A stretch of DNA of 64,000 bases from Rhizoclosmatium globosum (taxonomy: Eukaryota; Chytridiomycota; Chytridiomycetes; Chytridiales; Chytriomycetaceae), in NCBI GenBank assembly GCA_002104985.1, contig MCGO01000062.1:124001-188000 (forward strand), read 5' to 3'. The notes below the pieces were generated by a model, which was not told the DNA's origin, ran no database searches, and worked only from the letters and a program-made list of their open reading frames with translations. Position numbers and translations under genes: made by a program. The first letter of the stretch is position 1. Each line of letters begins with the position of its first letter. Shown here in pieces: positions 59,781 to 64,000 of the stretch.

Positions 59781-61677
59781 ATGGTGCGATTCTTCAGCCA
59801 ACGCCTCATTCGCCACTGACTAATAAAACCAAGCAGAGTGACATATCGTCTGCCGTTGAGCGTGCCAAAGCCGTTGCTGCCAAACTGACCGCAGCCGCCA
59901 AAGCCGCAGGCCAACGTACGTCCCTTCTCCGCTTCCTCTTCCTCAGAACGAATCCTATCCGACTCATCAAAGCTAATTCATCTTCTTCAAATCCCAGTTG
60001 GTGGCGACTCTTCAAAGCGACCTCGCGAAGACGACTCGTCCTCCTCAAACTACTACCCAGCCTCACGCACAGAACCACCACCCTCATCAGGCTACTCAAG
60101 ACGAGACGACGACCACATGGCAAAGCGTTCTCGTGACGACCAGTACAAGGACGCCCCCGTATCAGGCTTCGTTAAGCCAAAAGCCGGTCTCGGTTCCGAC
60201 GAGGCTACAAACTCGTTCCTTGCTAAACTTGGGCTTTCGGGTGGAATCGTGTCGTCAAAGATTTCAAAAGAAATAACTATCCCTGCTGACATGGTTTGTA
60301 TTTTTTACTCTCATAACCCAAACCTGAACTAAACAACAAATGATTTTGTTTTCAGGTCGGTATGATCATTGGCCGTGGTGGAGAAACCTTGAAAAAGATC
60401 CAAGCAGACACGGGAGTCTCCAAAATCCAAATCTCTCAAGACCACGACTCCTCAGACCCTATCCGTCGAATCTCACTTATTGGAACTGACGCCGAAATCG
60501 AACGTGCAAAGAAAGTGATTGAAGATATTGTGGCATCGGGAGACAGAAAGTCGGGCGGTGGAGGTTCGCATTATGGTCCTGGACGTGGTCAAACGGTTAC
60601 GATGGAAGTCCCTGGTGAACGTGTTGGACTTGTGATTGGACGTGGTGGTGAAACTATCAAGATGTTGCAGCAAAAGACTGGAGCGCGTATCACTGTCGTG
60701 CAAGATGGCAACCCTCGTCAAGGTTACAAGACTGTCACGATCCAAGGAACCGACGCTCAAATCGAGGAATCTAAAAAGATGATTAGTGATATCGTGGAAG
60801 CCCGCGTGATGGTTGGTTCCTCTGTTGGTGGTGGTGGTGCTCTTGGTCAGGAAATGGTGGAAGTCAAAGTCCCGAATGACCGTGTTGGACTTGTGATTGG
60901 AAAGGGAGGAGAGAATGTCAAGTTGATTCAAAGTCAGTTTGGAGTTCGGCTGCAGATTGAGCAGATCCCAGATGCAAACAATGATCGGTCCATTAAAGTG
61001 TACGGACCCAATCAGCAAGCTATTCAGGGCGCTATTGAAGTTATTTACGAGAAAGCTGGGTCAGGGAGACAAGGACCTCTTGTAGGATATGGACCTACGT
61101 CAACATACGGTGCTGGATATGGTGCTTCGGCTGGATACGGACAGCAACAGCAACAGGATCCTTATGCAGCGATGATGTAAGTCGTTTTTATTTGTTCTTT
61201 ATCCATGATGTTTTGGACTTGTCAAAAACTCATGTGGTGCTTTTGGTGTGTGTGGTCGTAACCCCTCTTTTTCCCCAACCATACTTTTCTATATATCATA
61301 CCTACTTTATGCGTACATCTTGGAATCACACAACAAACAGGGGTGGATACAGTCAACAAGATTATGCTGCGTATTACAGTCAATACTATGCCTCGGATCC
61401 TGCCGCGTATGCAGCTATGTATGGACAGCAAGCTCAAGGAGCAGATGGAAGTGCTCAGGATGCGAGCGGTGCAGCTGCAACATCTGCTACTAGTTCTCAA
61501 GGAGCGGCTGGGGCTGGAGACGCGGCTGGAGCAACTGCAGCAGCTGGAGGCGATGATGCTGCAAATGCCGCAGCATGGGCTCAATATTATGCTTATTATG
61601 CACAATATGGTGCTGCAGGAGATGCATCAGGAACTGGCGGAGCCGGTCAAGGAGAGGAAGCCCCACCAGGAGCATAA
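59781..61677 (+). CDS. FUBP/KHSRP-like protein with three KH domains
   Basis: Exons: 59781-59783 (ATG only), 59837-59915, 59998-60293, 60356-61176 and 61341-61677. They sum to 1536 nt, 511 residues. Splicing right after the ATG gives M-SDISSAVERAKAVAAKL, which matches the N-terminal helix of far-upstream-element-binding proteins. Three KH domains carry GxxG loops in VGMIIGRGGETL, VGLVIGRGGETI and VGLVIGKGGENV. The first is split by an intron just before VGMIIGRGG. A KRPREDD-type basic stretch precedes the first KH domain. The C-terminus is Gln/Gly/Tyr/Ala-rich with AWAQYYAYYAQYG motifs, like the tyrosine-rich activation tail of FUBP1. It should bind single-stranded DNA or RNA and act in transcription or splicing/mRNA turnover. 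Confidence 0.9.
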
Positions 61678-62372
61678 CGGTGTTGACTAGTTTTTATTAT
61701 GACTTGTTTTATTTTTGGGAATATGTTTTACTTGATTAGGTAGTCTCCTTTTTTGGTGGTCAAATAGAAAGGGAGAGGTGGGTCGTTGCATATTTGTGCG
61801 TTTTTCTTGTGTAATTCTCGCTTTGTTTTCCTTGGGAACTATATATAAAGTGTAGTTTGCATTTGTGGTATCAGAACGCTATAAATAGTGAGTTTGTTGA
61901 CCGCATCACATCATTCACGGTTGATTTTGATTGTGGTCTGAGGAGTCTGCTGCACAACCGGAAAATGCTTGATTCGTTTCTCCCTTCTCCCTCATCTTCT
62001 GTCAAAGGTGTTCAGGAAATGAAAAAGTAAGTACTCATTGGAAATGGACGTGTCCACTCTCATCAATTAATCAATTCAACTCTAGTTTCGTCAACTTCGT
62101 CCGCCGCCAACTTCGACTGTTTCCGTGAAGACGTATCTCCGATGATGCCTTTCTTCCGTCATCGCCTGGAGGAGAAACGAGGAGACGTTTAATAAGCCCC
62201 TGCAAAGATCCAGCTAAATCACCTACCGACAGGCAACAATATCCATTGCTTACGAATCTGAAAATCGTGGGAGGAAATTCATTCGTGGGGCTCACAAGCC
62301 CAACTAATACATTCAAAAAGGCGACCACCGCCACAGTCCTCCTATGATATCACAATTTGTATCCTCCAAACC
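61678..62372. other. Intergenic region with the ABCC 5' leader
   Basis: A possible short spliced ORF starts at 61965 (MLDSFLPSPSSSVKGVQEMK), uses a GTAAGT...CTAG intron (about 62027-62084), and ends after 34 codons. It could be an upstream ORF of the ABCC transcript. An ATATATAAAG box at about 61842-61851 and CTATAAATAG at about 61880 are plausible TATA elements for this direction. A 70-codon open stretch runs 62127-62345 without a start. Confidence 0.35.
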
Positions 62373-64000
62373 ATGTCCACCAAATCGAAGTCATCGGCTC
62401 AAGATCTATCTACCGATGTTGAACAACAACTGTCAAAATACAGTGCTCCGCCTGTTGTTGGCGAGGCAACTGACCCCTTCTCCTTCATTACTCTATCTTG
62501 GCTCTCCAAGATGGTTTGGGTTGGATACAAGCGTCCCCTGCAATTCACAGATCTGCCACTGATACCCGAAAAGTCCAAGTCAGATGCAGTCGCTCACATC
62601 ATGGATCCCTTCTATGCAAAACTCAAAGTGTACCTCAAAGACAAATCTGCCTTTAAAAAGCCTCCAAGTTATTTCGGCGACATTTGGCGTGCTGTTTGGT
62701 TGCCTTACGTTTTCTCCGTATTTCTTGACGCAGCTGCAACTGTTTTGCGTACCACACAACCAGCAGTGATGGCGGCAATCATCAAATACCTTGCATCAGG
62801 CGACTCGGATTTTTTTATCAAAGATCCCTACGGACTTGCCATCTTTTACTTTATGATGTCGTTCCTGTCGCTGGTTTTCCAACAGGCCGTGATGCAAATG
62901 TTCCGAAAGATGCGTTACAAGTTGAGTTTGATTAAATTGCTTACGTATACACAACTGCTAACGCTTTGATTAGCATCCGAAGCACAATCATGACTGCTAT
63001 CTATGCCAAATCACTCAAACTCTCAAACGCAAGTGCTACTGAATTCACAAAGGGACGAATTCTCCAAATGGTGAACGTCGATGTCCCAACTCTCGCAGAA
63101 GCTGTCCACTCCACACATCAAATTCTTCTTGTTCCTTTCCAACTCGCCTTCTCGTTCTACTACCTGTCTACTCTGTTTGGTTCCGGCTTGTATCCCGTTG
63201 GAATCGTTGCTGGTGTTTTTCTCCTCATGGCGCCAGGCCTCATGTTTTTGATCATCACATCGCAGGAGAAATACATGAAGTCAGGAGACGTTCGTCTTGC
63301 TCGCCTTCGTGAGATTCTTGAAGGCATGAAAATGATCAAAATGCGAGGCCAAGAAAGTTATTTCACCAAAGTGTTGAGTGATGTGCGTCAAACGCAGTTG
63401 AAGGCTGTGTTTGGAATGCTTGTTGGGTTGTTTGGATTCGTGTTTATGGTTTTGGTTGTGCCATATGGAATGATGATCGGAACTTTTATGGTTTATGGTA
63501 AAGTGCTCAAACTTATTAGATATTTCATGACTAATTGCTATTTATATTCAGCTTCGCGTGTTTCTGTGTTGGATCCAGCCGTCTTGTTCCCAGCCACAAC
63601 ATACTTCTTCAACATTTTCGAGCCAATGCAAGCACTCCCCATGATTGTTGCTGGTATTTCATCGGCTCTTGTGTCATGGAATCGTATCCGCAAGTTCATG
63701 TTGGCTGATGAATCTGAGTTTGTCACTCTTCCTCCAAGCGATTCTACAAAGGGAGAGGCAATTAGTGTTGTGAACGGAACATTCCGTTGGGAAGCGGTCA
63801 AGAAAGAAGGCGAGGATGAGAAGGAGAAGGAAAAGGAAAAGGCCAAGAAACAAGAAGAGAAGAAGGCAGATAAGAAAGCAAAGAAGGGTGGGAAGAAACA
63901 AGTTGACGCACCAACCCCTGTCGAGATTGTGCCTCTGTTCAAGGATTTGGATCTTTCGATTGCTGCCGGAAAGTTGACTGCCATTGTTGGAACTGTTGGT
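62373..64000 (+). CDS. ABCC (MRP)-family ABC transporter, N-terminal part
   Basis: Exons 62373-62920, 62974-63497 and 63552 to the window end, with closed phases. After a soluble N-terminus comes the short MRP motif region (DPFSFITLSWLSKMVWVGYKR...DLPLI). The first membrane domain follows, with about six helices: WRAVWLPYVFSVFLDAA, YGLAIFYFMMSFLSLVF, the LKLSNASATEFTKGRILQMVNVD cytoplasmic loop typical of ABCC, PFQLAFSFYYLSTLFG, and MLVGLFGFVFMVLVV. The conserved REILEGMKMIKMRGQE loop lies between them. A very lysine/glutamate-rich insertion precedes NBD1, which begins IAAGKLTAIVGTVG, where the window ends inside Walker A. Substrate is not predictable; ABCC proteins typically export organic anions or glutathione conjugates, often at the vacuole. 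Confidence 0.9.

Noticed and set aside
59531..60136. 201-codon ORF upstream of and overlapping the KH gene
   Set aside because: It reads through two introns of the KH gene and then in the wrong frame; only residues matching the KH exon 2 are real.

Overview
The window is nuclear DNA from a small, intron-rich eukaryote. The best fit is a zoosporic (chytrid-grade) fungus, but this is inference. About ten host genes can be read through. Most introns are 45-70 bp, with GT...AG ends and CTAAY-type branch sites. Every intact gene ends at a standard stop. The host genes are YKT6, a cytosolic tyrosyl-tRNA synthetase with an EMAP-II tail, RecQ, a FUBP-like KH protein and an ABCC transporter. There is also a signal-sensing membrane protein that joins a solute-binding domain to a polytopic membrane domain.

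Layout. 1-3430: tandem array of four related seven-helix membrane proteins on the minus strand (one cut by the window edge, two complete, one decayed). 3605-6887: YKT6 and tyrosyl-tRNA synthetase, divergent. 6890-22900: transposon-rich block. It holds two colinear diverged copies of one repeat family, two broken DDE transposases, a PIF/Harbinger element at 15000-18081 with matching ends and several disabling mutations, and a coiled-coil protein whose acidic 3' end is shared with the repeat. 24836-32888: compact host block on the plus strand (RRM/RGG protein, RecQ helicase, an unrecognised 432-residue protein). 33250-33906: small non-autonomous element with ends like those of the Harbinger element.

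35813-53860 is a second accessory block. A Helitron-type Rep/helicase (38857-45935) carries a C-terminal ubiquitin-specific-protease-like domain. It is divergent from an unrecognised ORF across a 281-bp tandem repeat. A 155-bp satellite with a strong internal hairpin follows (about 15 units). The satellite is interrupted by a second Harbinger element and by a SAM-domain gene paired with an IS630/Tc1-type transposase; one unit reappears beyond them.

54633-64000 returns to host genes: the receptor-like protein (10 exons, 978 residues, all phases consistent), a doubtful decayed gene, the KH protein, and the ABCC transporter cut at its first Walker A motif by the window end.

Exon coordinates were worked out by hand from splice signals and reading-frame continuity. 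They should be good to a base or two where phases are stated to close. Family calls rest on motifs recognised by eye; no database search was run.
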